Assembly (NCBI GenBank): GCA_903904855.1
Contig: CAIVEH010000042.1
Span: 21,636 to 85,635, forward strand
Direction of reading: 5' to 3'
Length of the DNA: 64,000 nucleotides
Source: an uncultured Bacteroidota bacterium
GTDB taxonomy: Bacteria > Bacteroidota > Bacteroidia > Chitinophagales > Chitinophagaceae
The stretch's first letter is position 1. Every line of letters begins with the position of its first letter. Positions 1-9,000 of the stretch are shown here, in pieces. Made by a program: the position numbers and the translations under genes. The notes under the pieces are model-generated. The model was given only the letters and a program-made list of their open reading frames with translations, was not told the origin of the DNA and did no database searches.

Positions 1-867
1 GACATTTCGGGAAGCAGTAACCAGGCGCTTAGAGGTGCTCAGATTGCCGGAGAGATGACAGACATAAAAAATCACTTCACCCACCTTGCCAACATGATTA
101 ATATGGGTGATTTTAATGTGCGGAACACATCTGAGCCTGTTTACCAAACGCTCACAAATCCTGCGGATACCAATTTCAGGTATTATGACCCTCCTTTTAA
201 TCCCGATCACAACCTTTCTTATCCTGCAGACTGGGATGGCAATCCTGGGGCATTCACCTCCTATCTGACAACATCAACACGAGTATCAGCAACATTACCA
301 AATGCCTGTGGAACAAGTGGCGGTGGAAAGAATTGGTATGACCACATTTTCCTCTCTCCCTGGATTATTAATAATGCCAATTACATCTCATACAGCTCCC
401 ATTCCTACCGCACAATAGGTAACGATGGACACCGTCTTAGCAGATCTGTAAATGACCTGCCAGCTAACACTTCTGCACCAACCTCTGTAATCAATTCTCT
501 ATTCCAGATGTCGAACAAATACCCCGTTATGGTTGATCTGTTATTGTGGCCTAATACAACCGGCACCAGCCTTCCTGACCCTGAAATCGTACCGTCGGCA
601 GTTGCAGGCAACATTGGAGTTGAAGAACATATAGTTGTAGTAAATCCTGTTGGCTCTGAGCTTATAATCAATTGCAGTAGCGGGCTGAACAGTAAAACCC
701 TTAGCCTTATATGTACAGATATGCTGGGAAGACTGATGATAAGAGAGCAGGTGCAACCGGACAATGGATTGATACATATTCCATGCAAGCTTGTTCAGGG
801 AATTTATTTCCTGAATGTCTCCGAGGCAGGCAAAGTTGTCAGCCAGACAGTATTGCGGAAGGAGTAG
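1..867 (+). CDS. Secreted endonuclease/exonuclease/phosphatase-fold protein with T9SS tail (5' partial)
   Basis: The reading frame is already open at base 1, so the N-terminus lies outside the window and the ATG at 55 is probably internal. A GDFN motif (bases ~109-120) and a later DHIF motif followed by NDGH match metal and catalytic motifs of the endonuclease/exonuclease/phosphatase superfamily, which hydrolyses phosphodiester bonds in nucleic acids or lipids. The last ~75 residues form a type A T9SS sorting domain (D-x-LGR, then a G-I-Y-F-L motif and a basic end), so the protein is probably exported by type IX secretion. The substrate cannot be told from the visible part. It converges on the next gene with only 12 bp between stop codons. 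Confidence 0.75.
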   Translation, partial: DISGSSNQALRGAQIAGEMTDIKNHFTHLANMINMGDFNVRNTSEPVYQTLTNPADTNFRYYDPPFNPDHNLSYPADWDGNPGAFTSYLTTSTRVSATLPNACGTSGGGKNWYDHIFLSPWIINNANYISYSSHSYRTIGNDGHRLSRSVNDLPANTSAPTSVINSLFQMSNKYPVMVDLLLWPNTTGTSLPDPEIVPSAVAGNIGVEEHIVVVNPVGSELIINCSSGLNSKTLSLICTDMLGRLMIREQVQPDNGLIHIPCKLVQGIYFLNVSEAGKVVSQTVLRKE

Positions 868-879
868 TGTTGCTGAGAT

Positions 880-1524
880 TTACCTTGTCATCTGCAGATA
901 TTCGGAATGGGATATTATTTTATAGTCTGCCGGCACTCTGAAAACCGCATTATCTACAGGCACGGGCTCAATTTTTATCGCTTCAAACCGCACAGACAAT
1001 CCGGATTCATCTTTATAAAAGAATTCAAGCGGCAGAAAATCGGCAGCAGGGAACCGTTCATAAGTAACAGGTTGCAGTGGTTTCCAGTCTTTTGAATAAG
1101 TGATAAGAGTTCGGGAACCATCGTGATAAACAATATTGCCGCTATATGCAGATAAACCAGCAATTTTTTTATTCTCATTTTTCACATTGGTTATTGTATA
1201 AACCTTGAATTTTTCCTGGTCTTTTAGCAGGTCCTCCATCGTTAGTTCGATGGCATACTTTTTACCGTTCCGGTTCTGCAGCGATAATACTTTGTTAGTA
1301 GTGCAATTTATGATAATGGTATAATCCAGAGAAGACAGTTTCATTTCCTTTCTGATCTGATCTCCTTTAATGGTAATGGTATAGATTCCGGGTTTCATTT
1401 CGGGATCGTCAGGGCCCATTTTTACCTGGTAAACTATTGTTCCTTCACTAAACGGTTTTTGGGCTGCCACATGAATTGAGAGACAGGAAAGGAGCATCAG
1501 AAAGGCAACAGTTATCTGTTTCAT
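880..1524 (-). CDS. Secreted hypothetical protein (DUF4412/GLPGLI-like)
   Basis: 214 residues with an N-terminal signal peptide (hydrophobic segment followed by VAAQ at ~residue 22). The rest is predominantly beta: it opens with GTIVYQVKM and carries repeated short strands ending in a V-F-x-V-P-A-D-Y motif, reminiscent of Bacteroidota periplasmic DUF4412 or GLPGLI proteins, whose role is not established. Family assignment is tentative. It is alone on this strand, convergent with the nuclease and divergent from the S41 peptidase. Confidence 0.6.
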   Translation of the reverse strand: MKQITVAFLMLLSCLSIHVAAQKPFSEGTIVYQVKMGPDDPEMKPGIYTITIKGDQIRKEMKLSSLDYTIIINCTTNKVLSLQNRNGKKYAIELTMEDLLKDQEKFKVYTITNVKNENKKIAGLSAYSGNIVYHDGSRTLITYSKDWKPLQPVTYERFPAADFLPLEFFYKDESGLSVRFEAIKIEPVPVDNAVFRVPADYKIISHSEYLQMTR

Positions 1525-1701
1525 AATCGAACACCTTGTGGAGATTAAGACCAGGCTAATAATGATAGACGTTAATAATTACGATACAAATTACCATATT
1601 TATAACAATTACAACGGTTTTATAGCCAAATTATTATTAAGCAAACATTTCAAAGGCTTAAAGTTCGTACATTGCTTTGTTTTAAAAATCAGGATAGTGC
1701 T

Positions 1702-3387
1702 ATGGCGTTTTTGAAAAATTTTAATAAAACCAAGGGGTTTATTGCAGGAGTGCTTCTTTCCGGCACTGCGTTTCTTTTTATACATGGCAAAACTACTGAC
1801 CCCTATTTCGAAATATCTAAAAACCTGGATATTTATGCCAACCTTTTCAGGGAACTGAATACCTATTATGTTGATCCGATAGAACCTGGCAAACTTGTTA
1901 AATCTGGTGTGGATGCAATGCTTGAAGACCTGGATCCCTATACCAACTATATTACCGAGTCGGATATTGAAGAGTATGAATTCATGACCACAGGAAAGTA
2001 TGGTGGCATTGGCGCCAGTATGCGCAAAAAAGGCGAGGATATCTATATTGGCGATGTGTATGAAAACAGCCCTGCCCAGAATGCTGGTCTTCATCCCGGA
2101 GATATGCTTGAATCGATAGATAACCAGTTTGTGAGGGGTAAAACAATTGAGGAACTCAGCATTCTGCTAAAAGGCTCTCCTGGCACCCAGATTAAAATGA
2201 AGGTCAAAGATGCATTTTCACATCTCGAATCTGAAAAGCTGATAACCAGAGGGGAAATTGAAATTTCTAGTGTGCCTTATTACAGTCTAATTGGCGAACA
2301 GAATAATATTGCCTATGTGCGCCTCACCCAGTTTACCCAGGGATGCGCAAGGCAGGTAAAGGATGCTTTTGACAGCCTCCAACGCGCACAACCTGCACTG
2401 AAAGGGTTAGTACTTGACCTCAGGAATAACCCCGGTGGATTGCTGGATGAAGCTGTAGCATTGTGCAATATTTTTGTAGATAAAAACCAGCTTGTTGTCA
2501 GCACCAAGGGAAAGATACCCGATATGGATAAGGAGTACCGGACTCCATCAATGGTATGGAATAAGGATATACCGCTGACAGTTTTGGTTAACCATTCTTC
2601 TGCATCGGCATCCGAAATTGTTGCTGGCACTATGCAGGACCTCGACAGGGGTGTAATAATAGGCGAACGATCTTATGGCAAGGGGCTGGTGCAGATAACA
2701 AGGCCACTGGGTTTTAATGCACGCCTCAAGCTGACCATTGCCCGGTATTATACCCCCAGCGGCCGCTGCATACAGGCTATTGATTATGCACACCGCAACC
2801 CTGATGGCAGTGTGGGTAATGTGCCCGACTCGCTGAAAAAATCTTACAAAACAAAAATGGGCCGTACAGTGCGCAGCGGTGGTGGTATTGAGCCCGATAT
2901 TCATATAAAAGATGAACCTACAAGTATGATATCCGTTACGCTTTATACCAAAAACTACTTCTTCGATTACGCCACAGAATATGCCAGCAAGCACACATCA
3001 ATACCCCCGGCCAGCAAGTTTTCGCTGAGCGATGATGAGTTTAACCAGTTTTCAAAATGGCTGGGGAACAGGGATTATTCTTACCAGACTGAAACGGAGC
3101 ATGGCCTGGATTCGCTCCAGAAAATGGCTATAAAAGAAAAATACTACGACGATGCAAAAGACCAGTTCGAAGCGCTGAGATCAAAACTATCGCACGACAA
3201 AAAGCAGGACCTGCTGAAGCATAAAGACCAGGTAAAGCATATGCTGGAGAATGAGATTGCCTCAAGGTATTATTATGTGCGCGGCCGCATAGCTCAGGGG
3301 TTGCAGTATGATAAGGAGCTGGATAAAGCCCTTGCATTAATCACCCATCCTGAAGAGTATCAGGCGGTATTGAAACCGGGGAAATAG
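1702..3387 (+). CDS. S41 family C-terminal processing peptidase (CtpA/Prc type)
   Basis: About 561 residues. The frame also offers ATG 1672, but ATG 1702 is preferred because it has AGGA 11 bases upstream and directly precedes the basic/hydrophobic leader. Order: N-terminal membrane anchor (GFIAGVLLSGTAFLF), helical segment, PDZ domain (GGIGASM ... NAGLHPGD), S41 protease core (LRNNPGGLLDEAV), and a C-terminal helical region. The catalytic Ser lies in the SASASE motif and the Lys 25 residues later in SYGKG (S302/K327 from this start), the spacing expected for the Ser-Lys dyad. The family trims C-termini of periplasmic proteins. It probably acts at the inner membrane facing the periplasm. It is monocistronic and ends with TAG. 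Confidence 0.93.
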   Translation: MAFLKNFNKTKGFIAGVLLSGTAFLFIHGKTTDPYFEISKNLDIYANLFRELNTYYVDPIEPGKLVKSGVDAMLEDLDPYTNYITESDIEEYEFMTTGKYGGIGASMRKKGEDIYIGDVYENSPAQNAGLHPGDMLESIDNQFVRGKTIEELSILLKGSPGTQIKMKVKDAFSHLESEKLITRGEIEISSVPYYSLIGEQNNIAYVRLTQFTQGCARQVKDAFDSLQRAQPALKGLVLDLRNNPGGLLDEAVALCNIFVDKNQLVVSTKGKIPDMDKEYRTPSMVWNKDIPLTVLVNHSSASASEIVAGTMQDLDRGVIIGERSYGKGLVQITRPLGFNARLKLTIARYYTPSGRCIQAIDYAHRNPDGSVGNVPDSLKKSYKTKMGRTVRSGGGIEPDIHIKDEPTSMISVTLYTKNYFFDYATEYASKHTSIPPASKFSLSDDEFNQFSKWLGNRDYSYQTETEHGLDSLQKMAIKEKYYDDAKDQFEALRSKLSHDKKQDLLKHKDQVKHMLENEIASRYYYVRGRIAQGLQYDKELDKALALITHPEEYQAVLKPGK

Positions 3388-3491
3388 CTTAGTGCATCAG
3401 CCTTCTGGTTCTTTATGTAATAGTATCTAATAAGTGTATTGCATTCCAGATAATTTATGCTTCATAACAAAGTTAGGTGAACTTATTGGGT

Positions 3492-4058
3492 TTACAAGCC
3501 AATCCCTGCCCAGTTCTTCAACAACTGCAGGCCAAATTCAGTACCCACAGATTCAGGATGGAACTGCACTCCGGTGCAAGGATATTGTTTATGTGCCAGT
3601 GCCATAATTGTTCCGTCGGCAGTATGTGCAATGGCCTGCAGCCCTGTATGCTCAAAATCATCAACAGCCAGTGAATGATAGCGCATGGCGGTAAACGGAT
3701 CAGGGATGCCCTGAAACAATGGATGATTGGCATGATGCACTTCACTGGTTTTGCCATGCATCGGGTAAGATGTATGCACCAGCTTTGCACCGAAATACAT
3801 GCCTAAAGCCTGGTGACCCAGGCATACTCCCAGGATGGGTGTATGCTTATGAAAATGATCAATAACCGGCAGGGTAATGCCTGCCTGTAAAGGTGTTTCG
3901 GGGCCAGGTGAAATGATTATTCTTGAAGGGTTGATATCAATTAACTGGCTCAGGGAAATTTCATCATTGCGGTATACTTTGAATTCATTACCTGTCTGCA
4001 ACAGGTAATGGAGCAATATGTAAGTGAACGAATCGTAATTATCAATGAGCACCCACAT
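3492..4058 (-). CDS. Glutamine amidotransferase, anthranilate/aminodeoxychorismate synthase component II
   Basis: 189 residues from the ATG at 4058 (MWVLIDNYDSFTY); a longer open frame to 4124 lacks family similarity at its start. Class I amidotransferase motifs are intact: oxyanion-strand SPGPETP, nucleophile Cys in GVCLGHQALG, and the His/Glu pair in FHPES. The enzyme releases ammonia from glutamine for chorismate amination, making either anthranilate (TrpG) or 4-amino-4-deoxychorismate (PabA). Neighbours (cvpA, yqeY, gldC) do not decide between tryptophan and folate use; a solitary copy outside a trp operon is usually PabA or serves both. Its start overlaps the end of cvpA by 17 bp, suggesting coupled translation. 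Confidence 0.92.
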   Translation of the reverse strand: MWVLIDNYDSFTYILLHYLLQTGNEFKVYRNDEISLSQLIDINPSRIIISPGPETPLQAGITLPVIDHFHKHTPILGVCLGHQALGMYFGAKLVHTSYPMHGKTSEVHHANHPLFQGIPDPFTAMRYHSLAVDDFEHTGLQAIAHTADGTIMALAHKQYPCTGVQFHPESVGTEFGLQLLKNWAGIGL

Positions 4059-4596
4059 GATCTGGTAATTTCTGATTGATGGTATCGAAGAAATGCTCCA
4101 GGTTGCTGAATGTATCTTTGGCAAATGGCAACAATTTACCTACCTGCTCAAAAAACCACGGAGCCAGCAGCGACAGCCTTCCGTAAGTGTGTGATGCGGC
4201 AATAGTTTCGGGAGTAATGATGTGCATACGGCTGCCGATCCACAATAATGAACTCCACAAAACAGCTCCCAGAAATGCATAAAGCAAGCCGCCAATAAGC
4301 CTGTTGACAATGCCCAGCATTAGGGCCTCAAAGGCATTTTCAATAATTTTACCAATAAGCCGTACTATAATAACAACCACAATAAACAGCAAAACATAAC
4401 TTACTACCTGCACCCAGCCCGAGGAAACATACCCCTTGGCCAGCATCCATGCTGCAAAAGACTGCGAAAGTTTTAAGGCACAGATGATTCCCAGCAATAT
4501 AGCCAGCACAGAGAATGCCGCAAGGATGAACCCCTTCATATATCCCCTGATAAAAAACAGGACAATAAGGATAATGCCGATTACGTCGAGGATCAT
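4042..4596 (-). CDS. cvpA: CvpA family membrane protein
   Basis: 184 residues with four predicted membrane helices, starting MILDVIGIILIVLFFIRGY, followed by the G-F-x-x-A helix typical of the colicin V production (CvpA) family. The C-terminal ~40 residues are soluble. Family members are inner-membrane proteins linked to colicin V export, purF expression or envelope stress; a biochemical activity is not settled. It shares a minus-strand unit with the amidotransferase downstream (17-bp overlap) and follows yqeY after a 150-bp gap holding a perfect inverted repeat. Confidence 0.88.
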   Translation of the reverse strand: MILDVIGIILIVLFFIRGYMKGFILAAFSVLAILLGIICALKLSQSFAAWMLAKGYVSSGWVQVVSYVLLFIVVVIIVRLIGKIIENAFEALMLGIVNRLIGGLLYAFLGAVLWSSLLWIGSRMHIITPETIAASHTYGRLSLLAPWFFEQVGKLLPFAKDTFSNLEHFFDTINQKLPDHVGAH

Positions 4597-4691
4597 TGGG
4601 GAGGCTTAAGTCTAAAGTAGTTAGTCGTTAGTAGGAGAATTGAAAAAAGAGATACGAGATTTAATCACGTAATGATTTGTTGTGTACTATA

Positions 4692-4724
4692 AGATTTGAC
4701 AACTTTTTAAAAGTTGTCAAATCT
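4692..4724. terminator. Perfect inverted repeat between yqeY and cvpA
   Basis: Sixteen bases at 4692-4707 (AGATTTGACAACTTTT) are the exact reverse complement of 4709-4724, around a single central T. It lies 22 bp after the yqeY stop (minus strand). The stem is long and the loop effectively absent; the A/T core could serve as a T-tract in either direction. It could be a yqeY terminator or a repeat-derived palindrome; the sequence does not decide. Confidence 0.5.
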
Positions 4725-4746
4725 GAATCATCAAGGTTGAGTCTTC

Positions 4747-5196
4747 TTATGCCAACAGCTGCTTCACCATATCCGATATAGCCTTGCCATCTATTTTGCC
4801 GGCAAGCTGCTTGCTGGCTACGCCCATTACCTTGCCCATATCGGCCGGCGATTTTGCGCCTACCTGGCTGATGATAGCCTGTAGTTCGGCCTTTAATTCA
4901 TCGGGGCTCATTTGTTTGGGCAGGAATTTTTCTATAATCGCCAGTTCTTCTCTTTCTTTTGAAGCAAGGTCTTCGCGGTTTTGTTTTTCAAAAATTTCCA
5001 GCGAATCGCGGCGTTGCTTGGCCAGCTTCTGCAGCATCTTAACTTCTGTAGCTTCACTGATAGCGCCACTCGCGCCTTCTGAAGTTTTTTCAATAATTAT
5101 TGCGGCCTTAATGGCGCGGAGCGAACGTAGTGCGGCTTCATCTTTGGCGCGCATGGCGTTCTTCAGTTCTTCCATTACTTTTTCTTCGAGAGCCAT
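4747..5196 (-). CDS. GatB/YqeY domain-containing protein
   Basis: 149 residues, entirely helical and rich in Lys/Glu. Opens MALEEKVMEELKNAMRAKD and has the family segments LRAIKAAI, EKFLPKQMSPDEL and DMGKVMGV. It corresponds to the free-standing YqeY family, related to the tail domain of the GatB subunit of aspartyl/glutamyl-tRNA amidotransferase; the family is thought to bind tRNA, but its free-standing role is unknown. It lies 56 bp after gldC on the same strand. Confidence 0.92.
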   Translation of the reverse strand: MALEEKVMEELKNAMRAKDEAALRSLRAIKAAIIIEKTSEGASGAISEATEVKMLQKLAKQRRDSLEIFEKQNREDLASKEREELAIIEKFLPKQMSPDELKAELQAIISQVGAKSPADMGKVMGVASKQLAGKIDGKAISDMVKQLLA

Positions 5197-5252
5197 ATTT
5201 GTGTGGAATTTGTTGTTTGGAATTGGAATTTATTGATTGGAATTTGGCTTTT

Positions 5253-5597
5253 TTACTGATTCGCGCCTGTTTCTAGAGCAGCATTCGCTTTAGTATGGAA
5301 ACTTTTTGCAAAGGCTTTCAATTCATTGCAGAGCTCATCATTTTTTGTGGCACGATGGTAAGTATCGGCCATGCCCATAAATGTCTGGAAATAAAAATCA
5401 TTCATCTCATTTACCAGCATTTTGGTGGTCCATAAATCTATTCTTGCAGCTTCTTTAGCTTCTCCGTTCCAGAAGCCCATAAGCATGGCTTTTGAGTTCT
5501 GCCAGTCTTTAACGCCTCCATCCGGCGCTATCCAGGCAATATTTTCAGGCATATTGTCTTCTGCCAGTTCTACCTGTACGGTTATGTTGGATTTCAT
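5253..5597 (-). CDS. gldC: Gliding motility-associated protein GldC
   Basis: 114 residues from the ATG at 5597 (MKSNITVQVELAEDN); an upstream ATG at 5612 adds five unlikely residues. The sequence keeps the GldC signature: PENIAWIAPDGG, an R-I-D-L-W-T core, NEM..F, and MADTYHRAT. GldC is a small protein associated with the gliding/T9SS apparatus of Bacteroidota but is also widespread in non-gliding members, so it does not prove motility. The T9SS-tailed proteins in this window fit a functional T9SS. Confidence 0.88.
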   Translation of the reverse strand: MKSNITVQVELAEDNMPENIAWIAPDGGVKDWQNSKAMLMGFWNGEAKEAARIDLWTTKMLVNEMNDFYFQTFMGMADTYHRATKNDELCNELKAFAKSFHTKANAALETGANQ

Positions 5598-5873
5598 CGG
5601 GCAAAAATACAATGTTGTTCTGCATTTTTCAATAAATTAATGGAGGTGGTATTCTCCTCTAAACAGAAATAATAACTGGAGCTCCTATTTGTTGTATTTA
5701 TTTTATTTCTCAAATAGTGCATACTACCCTATTTCGTGCAAAATTCACTGATTCGTAAAAATTAACCAATACCAAAAACTGACAAGCTTCTACTTAATAG
5801 CCCCAACTTTAATCTCAGGCGGAGCAAAAGACCCTACCTATTGAAACAAAACAGGTTAAATTGCGTTATTATT

Positions 5874-6236
5874 ATGATGAGGATATTGATCATTGCATTG
5901 ATAGCATTTTCGGCACTGTGCATTGTTGCGTGTAAAAAGGGGGATGCAATACCTACAGTATCAGGTACAATAAATGGTGTACCTGCTGTTACCTTATACG
6001 GAACAACCAACAAACCAGTAGATTATATTTTGATCGCCACCAGCGGCGTATCGAAAATTATCTCGTATGGCGGTGTGGTATATAACTATTATACTTCACC
6101 GGCTAATGGCATCTATGTTGTTATATCTCCGACTTATGGAGTAGTCGGCACGATGGATACAGTAAACAATAAAACGGTTATCCAGTTTACAGCGCCATTT
6201 AACCCATTTGCCAGTTCAAAATATACATCGAGGTAA
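5874..6236 (+). CDS. Small putative lipoprotein
   Basis: About 120 residues from the ATG at 5874 (the next codon is also ATG); a TTG at 5841 in the same frame is a less likely start. The N-terminus is a lipoprotein signal: hydrophobic stretch then a lipobox ending I-V-A-C, followed by KKGD. The mature part is short and beta-rich (SGTINGVP, YGGVVYNYY). No family is recognised. It converges on the TonB-receptor gene with 5 bp between stops. Confidence 0.6.
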   Translation: MMRILIIALIAFSALCIVACKKGDAIPTVSGTINGVPAVTLYGTTNKPVDYILIATSGVSKIISYGGVVYNYYTSPANGIYVVISPTYGVVGTMDTVNNKTVIQFTAPFNPFASSKYTSR

Positions 6237-6241
6237 CCCGA

Positions 6242-8425
6242 TTAGAAACGGGCGCCAAACCCAACATAAATTGTTCTCCCTATAGAAGGAATGATACCAG
6301 GACCGGGATATTCAGATGTGCGGAAAGTAAAATACCGAGCATCAGTAAGGTTATTTACCCCGAATTTGATGTTATAGTTTTTGATTTTAGCCGTTGCCGA
6401 CCAGTCCATAACCGTATATGCTGGTATCACACCCACTTCTGCATCGGGGCTATACACTGTATTATTGGCATCTGAAAATGATTTGGTAGTATGGCTATAC
6501 AAAAAGGTTGTTGATAACCGCTTATAGGCATAGGTTATCCCGAACCGGTCGATGATGGCGGGTGCATACTCTGACTTGTTGCCTTTATACAACCCATTTA
6601 TATACCGGGCATCATCGTAGGCAAACGAGTTAAAGAAAGTTACTGTACCAAACCGGGAATGTTTTGTAAATAATTTCACAACATTCAGCTCGGCATAAGC
6701 TTCTACCCCGATATGCCTGGCATTGCCCACATTTGTTTCAAAGTATGTGGTAGCGGGGCCGGAATTATTGGTTTCGAATGCTATGTTGTTGTTGCGGGCC
6801 ATATAGAAACCACTTACATCGAAGGTGAAGTAACTTTTAAAATGCCCCCTGTAGCCCAGGTCGGCATTGTAGCCGGTTATATCTTTCAGGTTGGGGTCAA
6901 TTTTAGCATCAATATTAAGGCCCATCGGGTAGAGAAAAGAATAGGAAATAGGTGTGTATGCCTGTGTGATATTGGCATAAATATTAGTACTACGCGATGT
7001 TTTATACTGAAATGCAATACCCGCCAGCGCTATATTTCTTGGCTTACTTTCATTTACATTGATGTAGTATGAACCTGTACTATCCAGTACATGCCCGGTG
7101 GCTGTCGATTTGATATATTCGAACCGGAATCCGGGCGTTATGGATAGATTCTCCCCGATATGAAATGTGTTTTCAATAAATGGCGCTACATTAACTGTAG
7201 TAAAATTCAGGTCCTTTTCATACTGGCCGCCGGCATCATAATTGGTGAAATCAGGACCAATGTCTGTGGAGCCTAAGCCGCCTTCCCTGCGCTTCAGGTT
7301 GCCGGCAAAAAAGCGGATTCCGGCAGCGAGTGTATGTTCTTTATTGCCCAAGTCATAGTTGGTGAGCTTGCGCAGCTCGGTAGTTGAGTTTTTGAAATAT
7401 TCGTGCTCTACTTCGCGGGGAATATAATTATTGGTTGCAGTTACGATTGTATCCAGTGTTTCGGGGCCGCCGTCTTCGTTGCGCCATACTATGCTGCGTG
7501 AGCTTATGTTTAACGCCGACTTGAGAGTGAACATTGTTTTTTCGGAAATCTTGTATTCAGATGTCAATGCCAAGACATTCCAGGGAGTAACCAGCCAGTT
7601 GCGCGAACGGAACGACTGATCGGGGTTCTTATTGAACTGGGCATCGTCCAGACCACCGGGCATATGAAGCAGGTTGCGCAGCAGTGAATATTCAAGCCCG
7701 ATTTTGAAGTTATCATTGGCCTTGTACTCAACCCTTGCAAAAGCAGCCACCTGCTCCATCTGAGAATTCTGCCGCCAGCCATTTGCATATTCCGCTTTGA
7801 CGAAAGCAAAGTAATTCCATTTTTTCCAGGTCCCCCCTACCGAATTAAAGGTATTCATGAGGCCATAGCTGCCACCTGTTTCTTCTGTATTGAATTCAAA
7901 TGGTTTGTCCTGAGGCGCCTTCTTGACAATGTAATTGACTACACCACCAAACTGCGGGCCAAATTGCAGTGCAGATGCGCCACGTATCACCTCTATCCGT
8001 TCGGTAGCTTCAAGCGGAGTAAGGTAGTAGGATTCGGGGTAGCCGTAAATATCACCGGCTATATTGTACCCATTCTGGCGCGTATTGGTTTCAATGCTCT
8101 GGGTAGGGTTAAGGCCACGGAAACCAATACCATTGGCAGGGAAACCGCTACCCTGTGTTTCTGAGTAATTGGAGCCCGGCACGCGCCCCATCACCTGGCG
8201 GGGATTGTCCTGGGCGGTATTGGCATCCATACTATCGGTGATCAGCACCTCATTTTTCTGGCCCGAATAGATAATGCCATCATGCACCTCATTCATATGC
8301 CCCATGCCGGTAATGGTACGGTAGCCTTTTACGCTTACTTCTTTCAGCGATACAGAATCTTTTTTCTGGGCTATGGCTGATTGTAAAATGAATATCAGGA
8401 ATGAAAAAAGTAAAATGTGCTTCAT
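6242..8425 (-). CDS. TonB-dependent outer-membrane receptor, FecA-like
   Basis: 727 residues. Signal peptide to ~residue 19 (IAQ), a short N-terminal segment with the possible TonB-contact strand KDSVSLKEVSV, a plug domain (GRVPGSNY, GIGFRGLNP, ATERIEVIRGASALQFGPQFGGVVNYIVKK), then a 22-strand barrel ending in an aromatic Phe (YVGFGARF). The plug resembles ferric dicitrate/siderophore receptors (FecA class). There is no FecR/sigma-signalling extension and no SusD partner, so it looks like a free-standing metal or siderophore importer powered by TonB/ExbBD. Upstream lies an ordered TTGCGT box array that may control it. The exact ligand is inferred only. Confidence 0.9.
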   Translation of the reverse strand: MKHILLFSFLIFILQSAIAQKKDSVSLKEVSVKGYRTITGMGHMNEVHDGIIYSGQKNEVLITDSMDANTAQDNPRQVMGRVPGSNYSETQGSGFPANGIGFRGLNPTQSIETNTRQNGYNIAGDIYGYPESYYLTPLEATERIEVIRGASALQFGPQFGGVVNYIVKKAPQDKPFEFNTEETGGSYGLMNTFNSVGGTWKKWNYFAFVKAEYANGWRQNSQMEQVAAFARVEYKANDNFKIGLEYSLLRNLLHMPGGLDDAQFNKNPDQSFRSRNWLVTPWNVLALTSEYKISEKTMFTLKSALNISSRSIVWRNEDGGPETLDTIVTATNNYIPREVEHEYFKNSTTELRKLTNYDLGNKEHTLAAGIRFFAGNLKRREGGLGSTDIGPDFTNYDAGGQYEKDLNFTTVNVAPFIENTFHIGENLSITPGFRFEYIKSTATGHVLDSTGSYYINVNESKPRNIALAGIAFQYKTSRSTNIYANITQAYTPISYSFLYPMGLNIDAKIDPNLKDITGYNADLGYRGHFKSYFTFDVSGFYMARNNNIAFETNNSGPATTYFETNVGNARHIGVEAYAELNVVKLFTKHSRFGTVTFFNSFAYDDARYINGLYKGNKSEYAPAIIDRFGITYAYKRLSTTFLYSHTTKSFSDANNTVYSPDAEVGVIPAYTVMDWSATAKIKNYNIKFGVNNLTDARYFTFRTSEYPGPGIIPSIGRTIYVGFGARF

Positions 8426-8532
8426 AATCCGGTTTTGAACTGCAAAGAAACCAACCTGCGGGGCGAATCACTTTCAGAAACGGGAAGAAGTATTTATATA
8501 AAGGGGAAAAAGAGTTTTTTTCAGCATAAAAA

Positions 8533-8633
8533 TTGCGTGTTTTATTCAAAAAGTTGCGTCTTTTCGTCAAAAAAATTGCGTGATTGTTGCGTGTTTCGTT
8601 CAAAAAATTGCGTCTTTTCATCGAAAATTGCGT
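8533..8633. promoter_or_regulatory. Phased array of six TTGCGT boxes upstream of the FecA-like receptor
   Basis: TTGCGT occurs at 8533, 8554, 8576, 8587, 8608 and 8628, in the same orientation. Steps are 21, 22, 11, 21 and 20 bp, i.e. close to one or two helical turns. The flanks are also repeated (T-run after each box, then TTCAAAAA or similar), so the array is a degenerate 21-bp tandem repeat. It sits 108-208 bp upstream of the receptor start. Binding by a DNA-bending or cooperative regulator is an inference from the phasing. Confidence 0.5.
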
Positions 8634-8757
8634 CTTTTTGCAGATTTATTTTGCGCAACTTATTGAAATTCAGTGTTTTAATTTTTTTACTGCAAATTTC
8701 ACCACGTTTTAATCATTACTATACTGCTCGAGATTTAAAATTGTGCACTGATATTTT

Positions 8758-8782
8758 CACGCGGAGGCGCAAAGCCGCAAAC
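8758..8782. repeat. Dispersed short repeat, copy 1 (CACGCG-AGGCGC-GCCGCAAA type)
   Basis: The run CACGCGGAGGCGC is followed directly by AAAGCCGCAAAC. A related copy occurs at 33023-33067, where the same halves are separated by 22 extra bases. Both are in intergenic DNA and are much richer in GC than their surroundings. I recall similar elements as common between genes in Bacteroidota; function unknown. Confidence 0.45.
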
Positions 8783-9000
8783 TAATCAATACCCGATTTG
8801 CAACAGATAACATGGAATTTGGATGGGTTAATAGTTAATTATTTAATTATATTTGATTAAATTCTGGACAAATGTACGATAAACAATTGATTTTTCCTAA
8901 TTTTTTAGCATATTTATTTTTTTTGTTGCTGAGGAGTGGATAATATATGTGTTACATACGCACTGATGGGGCATTCCTGTGTAAACGGGAACAAGAGGAC

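Noticed and set aside
8533..8640. Reading the TTGCGT array as a CRISPR or replication origin iterons.
   Set aside because: Units are only ~21 bp with no unique spacers and there is no replication gene nearby; an operator role is simpler.
8417..8785. Plus-strand open frame with repeated NCVFYSK-type peptides.
   Set aside because: The peptide repeats are just the translation of the TTGCGT array; no start context or family supports a gene.
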